Source: Gammaproteobacteria bacterium
GTDB lineage: Bacteria > Pseudomonadota > Gammaproteobacteria > SZUA-229
Assembly (NCBI GenBank): GCA_015488885.1
Contig: WFMW01000070.1
Location: 1 to 64,000 of the forward strand
DNA: 64,000 nt
Direction: 5' to 3'
The position numbers and the translations under genes are program-made. This document shows, one piece after another, positions 1 to 8,342 of this stretch. The notes under the pieces are model-generated. The model saw nothing but the letters and a program-made list of their open reading frames with translations, was not told the origin of the DNA and ran no database searches. The first letter of the stretch is position 1, and each line of letters starts with the position of its first letter.

Positions 1-12
1 CGGGTATACATT

Positions 13-654
13 TTGAAATATACGATACGAATATTAATATGGGGATTTATACTATTTCAGCTATCTGATGGTGTATCATTTGCCAGAGAACTAAGCAGTG
101 TGCAAATTTCCCAGGCTTACTACAAGTCCTATAATTATGAGAAATCAGGTAATTATGTTGATGCAATAAAAGCCCTTCAGATTGTTTATCATGAATATAG
201 CAAGACCTATGGTGTGAATAATCGTCTTGGCTATTTATATCGCCTGCGGCATTTGTATAAAAATGCCGAAAGTCATTATAAACAGGCAATTACGGCACTG
301 CCCGACTCGTTAACACCAAAACTTGGTCTGATGTATGTTTATCTGCAGGCGCAGAATTATTCAGCAGCAAGTAAACTCGGCTATCAGATTCTAAGTATTG
401 ATTATTATAATTATTATGGAAATTTACGTCTGGCATTTGTGTTACGTAAGATGGAGAAAACTGACCTTGCAGAAAAGATACTGGTTAAAATGCTAATACG
501 CTATCCTGGTGATACACTTTATCTAACTGAACTTGGATTACTAAATTTTCAACAGAAGGATATGATAAAAACCAGAGCCATTATGAACGAAGTTCTTACC
601 CTTGATCCTGAAAACGTTGACGCAAAGTCCATTCTTCTGTCACTGGAAAAATAA
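13..654 (+). CDS. Secreted TPR-repeat protein (YaiO-type TPR module)
   Basis: A 213-residue protein starting at TTG. Residues 1-25 form a signal peptide (KYTIR, hydrophobic core, cleavage after SFA), so TTG is a credible start, although the frame is open to the left edge and an upstream start cannot be excluded. The mature part is built of TPR-like helical pairs rich in Tyr and Leu (for example NAESHYKQAITALPD, AEKILVKMLIRYPGDTLYL, then LDPENVDAKSIL). Such TPR domains precede the beta-barrel in YaiO, PgaA and PelB-type export proteins; here the barrel is a separate gene five positions downstream. Only 44 bp separate it from the decarboxylase gene. Periplasmic location and a role in assembling or exporting the cluster product are inferred. 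The TPR assignment is good; the function is unknown. Confidence 0.7.
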   Translation: MKYTIRILIWGFILFQLSDGVSFARELSSVQISQAYYKSYNYEKSGNYVDAIKALQIVYHEYSKTYGVNNRLGYLYRLRHLYKNAESHYKQAITALPDSLTPKLGLMYVYLQAQNYSAASKLGYQILSIDYYNYYGNLRLAFVLRKMEKTDLAEKILVKMLIRYPGDTLYLTELGLLNFQQKDMIKTRAIMNEVLTLDPENVDAKSILLSLEK

Positions 655-698
655 TCGTAACAGGACAGCTTTTTCATAGAAAAATACCAACAGCTATA

Positions 699-3362
699 GT
701 GAACGAGCCTATTGTGAATAAAACTGAACCTGTATTTGATCTGGAAAATTATCGCATTAAATGCTGGCGGTTAATTTATGCTGCTTCTTTAAAGGAAGAT
801 TCTCCGCTGATGGCGGATAAACTGAATGAAATTAGTCGAATTGAACGTTACTGGGCCTATCCTGGTGCAGCTACCATTCAGCGACTACAATATTATATTT
901 CAACCACCGATTTCAATGCATTCAAATTATTATGTCGAAACCTGCTGTTTGCATTAGAAAATAAAACTTTTCTGGCAGGTGAATTTATACCTTTTAGTAC
1001 AAATCTTGATAATCTTGATAAACCTCAAAGCCAGTTATTGCATTCAGGTTATGCTGATAAAGTGAGAAGGAAGGGTCTAAAACCCTGTTTTGAGGTGCTT
1101 ATTATTCATCCCGATCCCAGAGGATATGAAGCATTATATCGAAACTCGCTTTCAAGTCATATTAGCTATTATGATCAGTCACTTTATGATATTTTTTTTG
1201 TGGATAATTATCAGGATGCAGTCATTGCAATTTTATCAAATCCTTCTATCCAGGCATGTTTATATCTGGATAACTTTAGCCTGACATCTGCTGATGCAGC
1301 TGAATTTGAATACGAATTTTCACCCTTTCTTCAGGGTATTGAAAACAATAGTGAAAACATAACGGTTTCACTTAAAAAGCATTTGGCCTGTCTGCGACCT
1401 GATCTTGACCATTATTATATTTGTGAAGCTTATGCTTCTGATTCATATGTTAAAAATTTTTCACGAATTATCTATACCCAAAGTCTGAGTTTTTTTGCAG
1501 ATATTCATCATCATATACTAAGCGGTATCGAGCAGCGTTTTTCAACGCCGTTTTTCGATGCTTTGCGTGCCTACGCAAAACGACCCAAAGCTGCCTTCCA
1601 TGCTTTACCTATATCTCAGGGTCAGTCTATTCTGTCATCATACTGGATCAAGGATATTGCAGAATTTTATGGTGAGGGAATATTTTCTGCAGAAACGTCA
1701 TCTACCCTGGGTGGAATGGATTCTATCATGGATCCGAAAGGCTCAATATCGCAGGCACAGAACAAGGCAGCCAGACTGTTTCGAGCGGAAAAAACATTTT
1801 TTATTACCAATGGAACCACCACCGCAAATAAAATTGTTATGCAGGCTAATCTGCATCCAGATGATCTTGTGCTGGTATCTTCTGACTGTCATAAATCTAT
1901 TCCCTATTCAATTTTGCTTTCAGGAGCAAAACCTGTTTTTCTGGAGACTTATCCCCTTGATCAGTATGATTTATACGGCTGCGTTACCCTGGAACGTATC
2001 AAGCAGGTTTTGCTTGAATTAAAAAAGCAGAATCAGTTACATCGTGTAAAACAGATTACTTTGACAAATTCAACCTTCGATGGTGTTATCTATGATGTGA
2101 AACGTTATATGATGGATATTTTATCGATAAAACCGGATATTATATTTCACTGGGATGAAGCATGGTTCTCATCGGCATATTTCAACCCGCTTTACAAAGG
2201 AAAAACCGCAATGAGTGCGGCAAATTCCCTGAATGAGATGCTCCATGATGAAGTATACCGTACAATATATAACAACTGGAAACAGAATGTTGATCTGGAT
2301 AATGAAGATTTTCTGTTGCATAATGATCTGTACCCTGATCCTGACCTGTTTATGGTCAGGGTTTATGCCACACAATCCATCCATAAAACATTAACGGCAT
2401 TCAGACAGGCATCCATGCTACATGTCCATGATTGTCTGTTTGTCGAAGATGACTTTTATGAAGCATACCGAACCCATACTTCAACATCGCCGAATTATCA
2501 GATTATTGCTTCACTGGATTTTTCCCGTCGGCAGATGAGTCTGGAAGGTTACGCATTGGTAAAAAATTCACTGAAGCTTGCCTGGGAATTACGTAATGCC
2601 ATCAAACAATCAACACAATTGCAAAAATACTTTACGATACTTGAAGAAAAACATCTTGTGCCTGATGAATATTGTTATACCGAAGTAAATGATCAGTCAT
2701 TCTTAATGTTTTATCCTGAACTGTTCAGGTATTACAGACAGCAGAGATTTTCTGTAGATCCAACACATATTACTCTGGATATTAGTGCAACGGGTATTGA
2801 TGGTCCCAATTTTCGTCAAATGCTAATGACTCAATATGATATACAGGTAAATAAAACTTCGCATAATACTGTTTTGTTTATTATCAATATTGGCGTTAAT
2901 GCTGATGGTATTCGGTATCTTCTTGAATCATTGCATCATATTGCCAGCAAACTTGATGCGTCACCAGTCCTGATAAAGCAGAACAAATATGTAGTCAATC
3001 TTCCACTTACACGTCATTACCACAAATTATTTGTCGAGGTTCAATCGGGAAAATATTCTGATTTTCAGGCTGTTGATATCAGAAAAGCCTATTATGCAGG
3101 CCTCGAATCAGATAATGTTGAATTCATACCATTATCGGATAAGCTGATGAAACAGGTTATGAATAATACAAAGATTACTTCAGCCGGTTTTGTTACGCCT
3201 TACCCACCCGGGTTTCCCGTTATCGTTCCTGGTCAACTGATTAGCTATGACATGTTACTCTATCTGCAGAATATACGGATTAAGGAAATTCATGGTTATC
3301 ATGCTAATAAGGGGCTGAAAATATTTACCGAGACATTTTTACAGGGTAATTTACATGACTGA
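699..3362 (+). CDS. Orn/Lys/Arg decarboxylase-family PLP enzyme with N-terminal extension
   Basis: An 887-residue fold-type I PLP enzyme of the basic amino acid decarboxylase family (relatives AdiA, CadA, SpeC). The Schiff-base lysine is K563 in QSIHKTLTAFRQASMLHV, and the aspartate that pairs with the PLP ring nitrogen is D486 in HWDEAW. The PLP-phosphate region FITNGTTTANKIV and the DCHKS loop are also intact. It is longer than the usual 710-760 residues: about 130 extra N-terminal residues (WRLIYAA, RYWAYPG) precede the wing domain and are not part of the E. coli enzymes. The start is a GTG without a strong ribosome binding site. The 3' end overlaps the ATP-grasp gene by 8 bp (ATGACTGA), so the two are translationally coupled. 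The substrate cannot be read from sequence; a diamine or other amine is the likely product. Confidence 0.88.
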   Translation: MNEPIVNKTEPVFDLENYRIKCWRLIYAASLKEDSPLMADKLNEISRIERYWAYPGAATIQRLQYYISTTDFNAFKLLCRNLLFALENKTFLAGEFIPFSTNLDNLDKPQSQLLHSGYADKVRRKGLKPCFEVLIIHPDPRGYEALYRNSLSSHISYYDQSLYDIFFVDNYQDAVIAILSNPSIQACLYLDNFSLTSADAAEFEYEFSPFLQGIENNSENITVSLKKHLACLRPDLDHYYICEAYASDSYVKNFSRIIYTQSLSFFADIHHHILSGIEQRFSTPFFDALRAYAKRPKAAFHALPISQGQSILSSYWIKDIAEFYGEGIFSAETSSTLGGMDSIMDPKGSISQAQNKAARLFRAEKTFFITNGTTTANKIVMQANLHPDDLVLVSSDCHKSIPYSILLSGAKPVFLETYPLDQYDLYGCVTLERIKQVLLELKKQNQLHRVKQITLTNSTFDGVIYDVKRYMMDILSIKPDIIFHWDEAWFSSAYFNPLYKGKTAMSAANSLNEMLHDEVYRTIYNNWKQNVDLDNEDFLLHNDLYPDPDLFMVRVYATQSIHKTLTAFRQASMLHVHDCLFVEDDFYEAYRTHTSTSPNYQIIASLDFSRRQMSLEGYALVKNSLKLAWELRNAIKQSTQLQKYFTILEEKHLVPDEYCYTEVNDQSFLMFYPELFRYYRQQRFSVDPTHITLDISATGIDGPNFRQMLMTQYDIQVNKTSHNTVLFIINIGVNADGIRYLLESLHHIASKLDASPVLIKQNKYVVNLPLTRHYHKLFVEVQSGKYSDFQAVDIRKAYYAGLESDNVEFIPLSDKLMKQVMNNTKITSAGFVTPYPPGFPVIVPGQLISYDMLLYLQNIRIKEIHGYHANKGLKIFTETFLQGNLHD

Positions 3363-4863
3363 AACAACACTTCACTCCATAGAAGATATACAGCGTTATT
3401 TTATAAATAACCGAACAATCTATTATTTTATAAGTGCGACCAATTTTAATCTTATGTTTGTATCGGACTGGGTAAAAAACTGGATTAACGTTAATTTTAT
3501 TGACTGTTATAATGGTAGAAACAAAAGCGTGATGATCGCTGAATATAATGAGGCACCGGTTTTTAATGATATTGAATCAATTAATCAGTTTTTACTCGGT
3601 AATAAAACAATAGTCGAACATATAAAACAAAGTCAGCAAAAAGGCTATCAAACCAATGCTATGTTCCTGTTTTATGACAAAGAGCTGGAGAAACTGGTTG
3701 ATTCTTTAAAAATGAACCTTGTTATGCCACCCTATACTCTGGTAAAGCTGGTTGATAATAAAATTACAACAACTGAAATAGGTAATAGTGTTGATGTGCC
3801 CAGTGTACCGAATGCGCTGGTTAAAATAAAAAGTTATACCCAGTTGAGGCAGACTATCGAAAACAACGATCTGGGTGATGAAGTGGTTATCCAGACTGCT
3901 TACGGTGATTCAGGAAAAACCACCTTCTTTATTTCCAGTGAAGAAGATTATCATGCAGTCGCTGACAGCATTGAAGCAGAAGATAAAGTCAAGGTAATGA
4001 AACGCATCCAGTGCCAGCAGGTCGCCATGGAAGCCTGTGCAACACGTCAGGGAACCTTTATCGGCCCCATCCTGACTGAAATCATTGGTCATCCCAGGCT
4101 AACACCTTACCAGGGAGGGTGGTGTGGTAATGACATTAATCCTGATATTTTTGATGCTCAAACACAGAACACGATGTATGACTATACGCAACGAATTGGT
4201 CAGGCATTATATCAAAAGGGTTACAGAGGATATTTTGAAGTAGATTACCTGATTGAGACAGTTGATGCTCATTCACAGGTTTACCTTGGTGAAATTAATC
4301 CACGAATTACCGGGATCAGTGCGATTACAAATATGTCGGCATGCTGTAATCAGATGATCCCTCTATTTCTGTTTCATTTGCTTGAATTTAGTAAGGTTAA
4401 ATTTGATCTCGACCCGGATTGGTTTAATCAGCAGGTAAAGGATTTTTCACATCCGCCATTTGGTCAGCTTGTTTTTAAATATACGCAAAAAGAATTAAAG
4501 ATTGTCACTAGAATACCCGATACTGGTATCTATACAATGAAGGATAATAAGCTATATTTTGTTCGTCATTCAAATAATCCCCGCTTTCTGGACAGGAATG
4601 AGATTTTTATCCTACGAATTCTCAGTGTTGATGAATATGTATATAAAGGGGCTGATATTCTTGTTTTATTCGCTAATAAGCAACTTAAGGGTGATGATAA
4701 TAAGCTTACTGAAATTGCTGAATCACTTATTGGTTCAGTTGAAAACTCGGTTGATTATCGAGCGCTTAGCGATGAGGAATATCAGCTGACGCAACGTTAT
4801 GGTAAACGTGCCGGGTTTAAGTCTTCTATTGATACGGGGCCAGAAAGTAAAACGTATGTGTAA
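3355..4863 (+). CDS. ATP-grasp ligase (biotin-carboxylase-like / amide ligase)
   Basis: A 502-residue ATP-grasp enzyme. The family loop YGDSGKTTFF sits at residues 183-192, with K188 in the nucleotide-binding position, and the Mg-ATP ligand motif GEINPRITG has E313, N315 and R317. Residues 1-120 form an N-terminal substrate-side domain that I do not recognise. ATP-grasp enzymes activate a carboxylate as acyl phosphate and join it to an amine or thiol; there is no biotin carboxyl carrier gene nearby, so amide ligation is more likely than carboxylation. It overlaps the decarboxylase gene by 8 bp and ends 6 bp before the C45-type hydrolase, which implies one enzymatic unit. No signal peptide, so it is cytoplasmic. 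The substrates are unknown. Confidence 0.82.
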   Translation: MTETTLHSIEDIQRYFINNRTIYYFISATNFNLMFVSDWVKNWINVNFIDCYNGRNKSVMIAEYNEAPVFNDIESINQFLLGNKTIVEHIKQSQQKGYQTNAMFLFYDKELEKLVDSLKMNLVMPPYTLVKLVDNKITTTEIGNSVDVPSVPNALVKIKSYTQLRQTIENNDLGDEVVIQTAYGDSGKTTFFISSEEDYHAVADSIEAEDKVKVMKRIQCQQVAMEACATRQGTFIGPILTEIIGHPRLTPYQGGWCGNDINPDIFDAQTQNTMYDYTQRIGQALYQKGYRGYFEVDYLIETVDAHSQVYLGEINPRITGISAITNMSACCNQMIPLFLFHLLEFSKVKFDLDPDWFNQQVKDFSHPPFGQLVFKYTQKELKIVTRIPDTGIYTMKDNKLYFVRHSNNPRFLDRNEIFILRILSVDEYVYKGADILVLFANKQLKGDDNKLTEIAESLIGSVENSVDYRALSDEEYQLTQRYGKRAGFKSSIDTGPESKTYV

Positions 4864-4869
4864 TGTCGA

Positions 4870-5844
4870 ATGAAAAATACAAAGCTCGTACAATTTGTCC
4901 ATGAAGATCAACCTGGTGATAAATGGCTGGCATTTTATAAACAGGTTATTCCAGGCTACAGAAAATGGTTTTTGAATGAAGGTGAATTTGGCAGACCGAA
5001 TTACCAGGCCTGTCATAATGCAATAAAAAAATATATGCCCGAACTTGAGTCATTCTGGTTGTCATTGATTGACTTGACAGAGGCCAATGACCTTGAAGCA
5101 AGATTACTCAGTTTTTACTGTCCCTCTCCCTATGTCAGTGGTTGTAGCCAGGCTGTGTGGTCGAAGTACAGCCCTGTTCTGGTTCGTAATTATGACTATG
5201 CTCTGGATTTGTGTGAAATGAGGATACTAAAATCACACTGGTTTGATACGGATGTGATTGCTTCGACAGACTGTCTATGGGGCGTGCTTGATGGAATGAA
5301 TCAGCATGGCTTAATTGTATCGTTAGCCTTCGGTGGCACTCGTGATCGAGGCGTTGGCTTTGGAATCACGGTTATTCTTCGATATATTCTTGAGTTTTGC
5401 CAGACTACACAGCAGGCTGTCGAGGTTCTGCAGAGGGTTCCTTCCCATATGGCCTATAATGTGACTATTCTTGATGCAGGTTATAATGTGAGTACGGTAG
5501 AAATAAATCCAGGTACAATTACCCGGGTATCACATATACCGATAGCAGTTAATCATCAGGGCGACTATGAACTAACCAATTATGCGGCTTTTTCTCGATC
5601 CTACGAACGAAAGAAATTTCTTATCGACAAGCTTTATGACCCGTTGATCAATATAGAAAGTTTTATTGACAGTTTTGAATATAAACCATTGTTTGCCAAT
5701 AACTACGAGGAAGGCTTTGGTACGCTCTATACATCCGTTTACAATCCAGCACTTATGGCAACAGAATATCGATGGCCTTATGGTGTACGACGTTATAAAT
5801 CGTTTATCAATTTTGAAGATGAAGCATTTCAGGTCACTTATTAA
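4870..5844 (+). CDS. C45/AAT-like Ntn-hydrolase (self-processing amide hydrolase or acyltransferase)
   Basis: A 324-residue protein with the signature of the acyl-CoA:6-APA acyltransferase / linear amide C-N hydrolase group. Gly91-Cys92-Ser93 is followed by VLVRNYDY, the RNxDY motif that lines the active site, and then by STDCLWGVLDGMNQHGL. In this superfamily the precursor is cut between Gly and Cys so that Cys becomes the N-terminal nucleophile; the Gly91-Cys92 bond is the expected site, leaving a 91-residue propeptide chain. There is no signal peptide. Members hydrolyse or transfer amide-linked acyl groups, which fits a neighbour that forms amides. It follows the ATP-grasp gene by 6 bp and precedes the barrel gene by 19 bp. 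The substrate is unknown. Confidence 0.8.
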   Translation: MKNTKLVQFVHEDQPGDKWLAFYKQVIPGYRKWFLNEGEFGRPNYQACHNAIKKYMPELESFWLSLIDLTEANDLEARLLSFYCPSPYVSGCSQAVWSKYSPVLVRNYDYALDLCEMRILKSHWFDTDVIASTDCLWGVLDGMNQHGLIVSLAFGGTRDRGVGFGITVILRYILEFCQTTQQAVEVLQRVPSHMAYNVTILDAGYNVSTVEINPGTITRVSHIPIAVNHQGDYELTNYAAFSRSYERKKFLIDKLYDPLINIESFIDSFEYKPLFANNYEEGFGTLYTSVYNPALMATEYRWPYGVRRYKSFINFEDEAFQVTY

Positions 5845-5863
5845 CTATCTATACAGGCTATCT

Positions 5864-6778
5864 ATGAAACTAATATATAAAATCATTGTTCTATTTGTGT
5901 TTCTTCTGAGTATATTATCAAGCCAATCTGTTTTTGCCGGTGATATCTGGTATGTTTCTGCGACAGCAAGTGTTATGCCTGGAAACTATTCAGGTTCAAA
6001 GCAACGCAACAGTTTGCTATCCAGCAGTATTATATTAAACGCTGATTATCTAGACGCTTTCAGTTTTGCTGTTGCATACAATAATTTTAGAATTAATTTT
6101 AAACCGGTTAATGGTATCAGCTCGGACATTAATCAGGATCAATTCGCAGGCCGAATGCAATATCATTTTTTTAGTGATACTTTTAAGGGGAAGCTGACCG
6201 CACAACTTGTCGCCTATGATATTTCAAACGATGATATCAACAAACTCACCGATAATGTTTCTATAATATCGCCAGGTTTTTTCTACCAGAACGTCAATCG
6301 AAGTCTGTCTCTTGGTATTGAATATGTACGATCGAAATATTCCAGTAATAATGGTCTTGTGATGACGCAATGGACGCCTTCGTTTGGTTTTGGCTTTAAT
6401 AATAAAGCAGACTGGTTAGGTTTTAAAGCATTTTTAATTGATTCAAGTGATCGTAGACTTTCACAGGGTGAGGATGCCATGAAATCGCTGGATATTAAGT
6501 GGACTCACTGGCTGGCACCAGACGCATTACTTAATATTAACCATTTTTTTATAAGTGTACTTGCAGGACAACGTATTTTTGCAGTTGATAATGATGCCTT
6601 TTCTGTCTATAACCTTGCAGATGTTCAGAAAGGTTCGTTGCTTGCAGGCGTCACATGGGATCTTAATTATAATATTGATGTTACTGCATTAGCAGGTGTT
6701 GATCGATATGAAAATAAATCCATTAGTAACTCATATAATCAGCAATATCTGTACCTCGGTCTGACAAAACATTGGTAA
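5864..6778 (+). CDS. Outer-membrane beta-barrel protein, YaiO family
   Basis: A 304-residue protein. I chose the ATG at 5864 because it gives a clean signal peptide (MKLIYKIIVLFVFLLS, cleavage after SVFA, residue 25); the frame is open upstream to 5666 but that part overlaps the preceding hydrolase gene. The mature chain alternates polar and hydrophobic residues in short beta-strands (GDIWYVSATASV, LSLGIEYVRSKYS, YLYLGLTKHW) and ends in an aromatic residue, as outer-membrane barrels do. YaiO proteins carry TPRs and barrel in one chain; here the TPR parts are separate genes on both sides, so this looks like a split YaiO-type export pore. It is 24 bp upstream of the second TPR gene. Confidence 0.72.
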   Translation: MKLIYKIIVLFVFLLSILSSQSVFAGDIWYVSATASVMPGNYSGSKQRNSLLSSSIILNADYLDAFSFAVAYNNFRINFKPVNGISSDINQDQFAGRMQYHFFSDTFKGKLTAQLVAYDISNDDINKLTDNVSIISPGFFYQNVNRSLSLGIEYVRSKYSSNNGLVMTQWTPSFGFGFNNKADWLGFKAFLIDSSDRRLSQGEDAMKSLDIKWTHWLAPDALLNINHFFISVLAGQRIFAVDNDAFSVYNLADVQKGSLLAGVTWDLNYNIDVTALAGVDRYENKSISNSYNQQYLYLGLTKHW

Positions 6779-6802
6779 TGTAAAAATAATCAGGATAAAA
6801 CT

Positions 6803-7411
6803 ATGTCTCAGAAAGTAAAGTATCTATTCACAATAATATTATTTTTGTTCTCCTTTTCTTCATATTCAGCTGAGTCTGTATGGAAGGAATCCTACAGTTT
6901 GCAGGCGAAAGGCGATTATGAAAAGGCAATAACGGTTTTAGTAAAAGCTAATGCCAATGGTGAATATGCATTATTACGTTATGCCTATTTGAATTATCTG
7001 CAGGGTAACTACAACACGGCTATCAATAAATATAAACAAGCAATAAAATTAGATCCTGCCTCCATGGATGCAAAGTTGGGCGTTACCTTACCCCTGCTGG
7101 CGCAAAAACGCTGGCGCCAGGTTAAAAAATATACGCTGCAGGTACTCCAGCAATCTCACTGGAATTATACGGCACATCTTCGTCTAATGATGGCAGAGCA
7201 GGGAATGCGTAGCTGGGATGATCTTATTACCCATGCTAAACAACTGGCTAAAGTTTATCCGGCAGCTGCAATACCACTGGTCTATCTTGCTCGTGCATAC
7301 GCCTGGAAAGGAAAGGTGAGAAATGCAGTGACTATCTACAGAAAGGTATTAAAAAGAATACCTGATCATATTGAGGCCACTCAGTATATCGCGAAAAATA
7401 GCGGACATTGA
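6803..7411 (+). CDS. Secreted TPR-repeat protein
   Basis: A 202-residue protein with a signal peptide (residues 1-23, cleavage after SYSA) and several TPR motifs: GDYEKAITVLVKANANGEYALL, GNYNTAINKYKQAIKLDPASMDAKL, VYPAAAIPLVYLARAYAWKGKVRNAVTIYRKVL. It is probably periplasmic and likely partners with the beta-barrel encoded just before it. The first gene of the cluster is a similar but not identical secreted TPR protein, so the system has two scaffolds. It ends only 4 bp before the MerR-family regulator, which places that regulator in the same transcription unit. Its exact role is unknown. Confidence 0.7.
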   Translation: MSQKVKYLFTIILFLFSFSSYSAESVWKESYSLQAKGDYEKAITVLVKANANGEYALLRYAYLNYLQGNYNTAINKYKQAIKLDPASMDAKLGVTLPLLAQKRWRQVKKYTLQVLQQSHWNYTAHLRLMMAEQGMRSWDDLITHAKQLAKVYPAAAIPLVYLARAYAWKGKVRNAVTIYRKVLKRIPDHIEATQYIAKNSGH

Positions 7412-7415
7412 GTTA

Positions 7416-7832
7416 ATGTCGGAAAAAGAAAATAAAACACAAACGTATAAGATTAGTGAAGTTGCTGATACAACCGGCCTCAGTGCGGATACATTACGTT
7501 ATTATGAAAAAATCGGTTTGTTAAAAAAAATTGGCCGCGCTCCGTCAGGGGTACGTTTGTACAATAGACAGGATCTGTCCCGTCTGCGTTTTATACAACG
7601 GGCCAAAACGATGAATTTTTCATTGCTTGAGATAGAAAAGTTATTGCAGATGCGGGAAAACCCCGGCCATGCAAAAAACAGTGTACGTCAGCTTAGCAGA
7701 GACAAGCTAACAGAAGTTGAAACACATATAAAAACACTTACTACGTTACAGAAAGAACTAACACTGTTAATTAATCTATGCACCGGATCAAAACAGGGAT
7801 GTCCGATTATTGATAATATGGATGAAAAATAG
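7416..7832 (+). CDS. MerR-family metal-responsive regulator
   Basis: A 138-residue protein; start chosen at ATG 7416, where the family N-terminus begins (YKISEVADTTGLSADTLRYYEKIGLL, winged helix at about residues 11-35). A long dimerisation helix follows, then a metal-binding loop C122-TGSKQG-C129 followed by PIIDNM, like the C-terminal loop of CueR and PbrR (CueR has a seven-residue spacer, here six). The extra cysteine used by divalent-ion sensors such as ZntR at the start of the dimer helix is not seen (GHAKNSVRQLS), which hints at a monovalent-type sensor; this is inference. It lies 4 bp after the TPR gene and about 160 bp before a MerR-type operator that fronts the HMA gene. Confidence 0.85.
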   Translation: MSEKENKTQTYKISEVADTTGLSADTLRYYEKIGLLKKIGRAPSGVRLYNRQDLSRLRFIQRAKTMNFSLLEIEKLLQMRENPGHAKNSVRQLSRDKLTEVETHIKTLTTLQKELTLLINLCTGSKQGCPIIDNMDEK

Positions 7833-7940
7833 ACAGCGATTTTTAATTTCCAGCTTTCTCATTAAAAAACCTGAATACCTGTTTTTATCTTTGTTTATCC
7901 GCGTTCATCGGTGGAAATTATTCTTTTTCTGCCTGTAATC

Positions 7941-7955
7941 TGACAATTATTGTCA
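7941..7955. promoter_or_regulatory. 15-bp perfect inverted repeat upstream of the HMA gene
   Basis: TGACAAT-T-ATTGTCA is a perfect dyad with a single central base, about 36 bp upstream of the MerR-type operator. It may be a second regulator site; nothing else identifies the protein that would bind it. Confidence 0.35.
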
Positions 7956-7990
7956 TTTTCCAAAAAAAAATTCGAAAAAAACAAATCTTT

Positions 7991-8021
7991 TTGAACCTGG
8001 AGTTAACTCCATGTTGTCACA
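7991..8021 (+). promoter_or_regulatory. MerR-type promoter/operator for the HMA gene
   Basis: A -35-like TTGAAC (7991-7996) is followed by the perfect dyad TGGAGTTAACTCCA (7998-8011), which extends to 7994-8015 with one mismatched pair. In MerR-family promoters the dyad fills an overlong 19-20 bp spacer; here a 19-bp spacer would put the -10 at about 8016-8021, which is a poor match to consensus, as expected for an activator-dependent promoter. The regulator encoded just upstream is the obvious candidate. A strong Shine-Dalgarno GGAGG (8043-8047) follows before the HMA start at 8055. Confidence 0.65.
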
Positions 8022-8054
8022 AGCACCAGCAAGCTAAATATTGGAGGTAATAAT

Positions 8055-8342
8055 ATGAAGAAACTAATAATTATTTCATTTCTGATTTTGACGTGGGCAA
8101 ATACCGTACTGGCCGCAGGCAACCAGTACCAGTTACAGGTGGCCGGTCTGGCCTGTCCATTTTGCGCCTATGGGATTGAAAAGAAATTAAGTTCAATCAA
8201 AGGGGTTGAGAATACTCAGGTGGATGTAGCCAGTGGCGTGGTCATCGTTACCATGGCGGAAGGTGTTGAATTAAAAGAAAAGGCAGCACGTGAAAAAGTA
8301 AAGAAGGCGGGGTTTAGTTTACGTTCATTTAGTCGAAAATAA
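8055..8342 (+). CDS. Periplasmic heavy-metal-associated (HMA) domain protein
   Basis: A 95-residue protein with a signal peptide (residues 1-20, cleavage near VLAA) and one HMA fold: YQLQVAGLACPFC with the metal-binding pair C34 and C37, then GIEKKLSSIKGVENTQVDVASG and a final beta-strand. It has the size and layout of MerP-like periplasmic metal carriers, but the motif is GLACPFC rather than the MerP GMTCAAC. The start is set by a GGAGG site 7 bp upstream. The gene overlaps the next one by a single base (TAATG), so the pair is coupled. It sits behind a MerR-type operator, so metal-induced expression is likely; the metal is not determined. Confidence 0.85.
   Translation: MKKLIIISFLILTWANTVLAAGNQYQLQVAGLACPFCAYGIEKKLSSIKGVENTQVDVASGVVIVTMAEGVELKEKAAREKVKKAGFSLRSFSRK

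Noticed and set aside
5666-5863. Longer start for the outer-membrane barrel gene
   Set aside because: The upstream 66 codons overlap the hydrolase gene in another frame and carry no signal peptide; ATG 5864 gives a perfect one.
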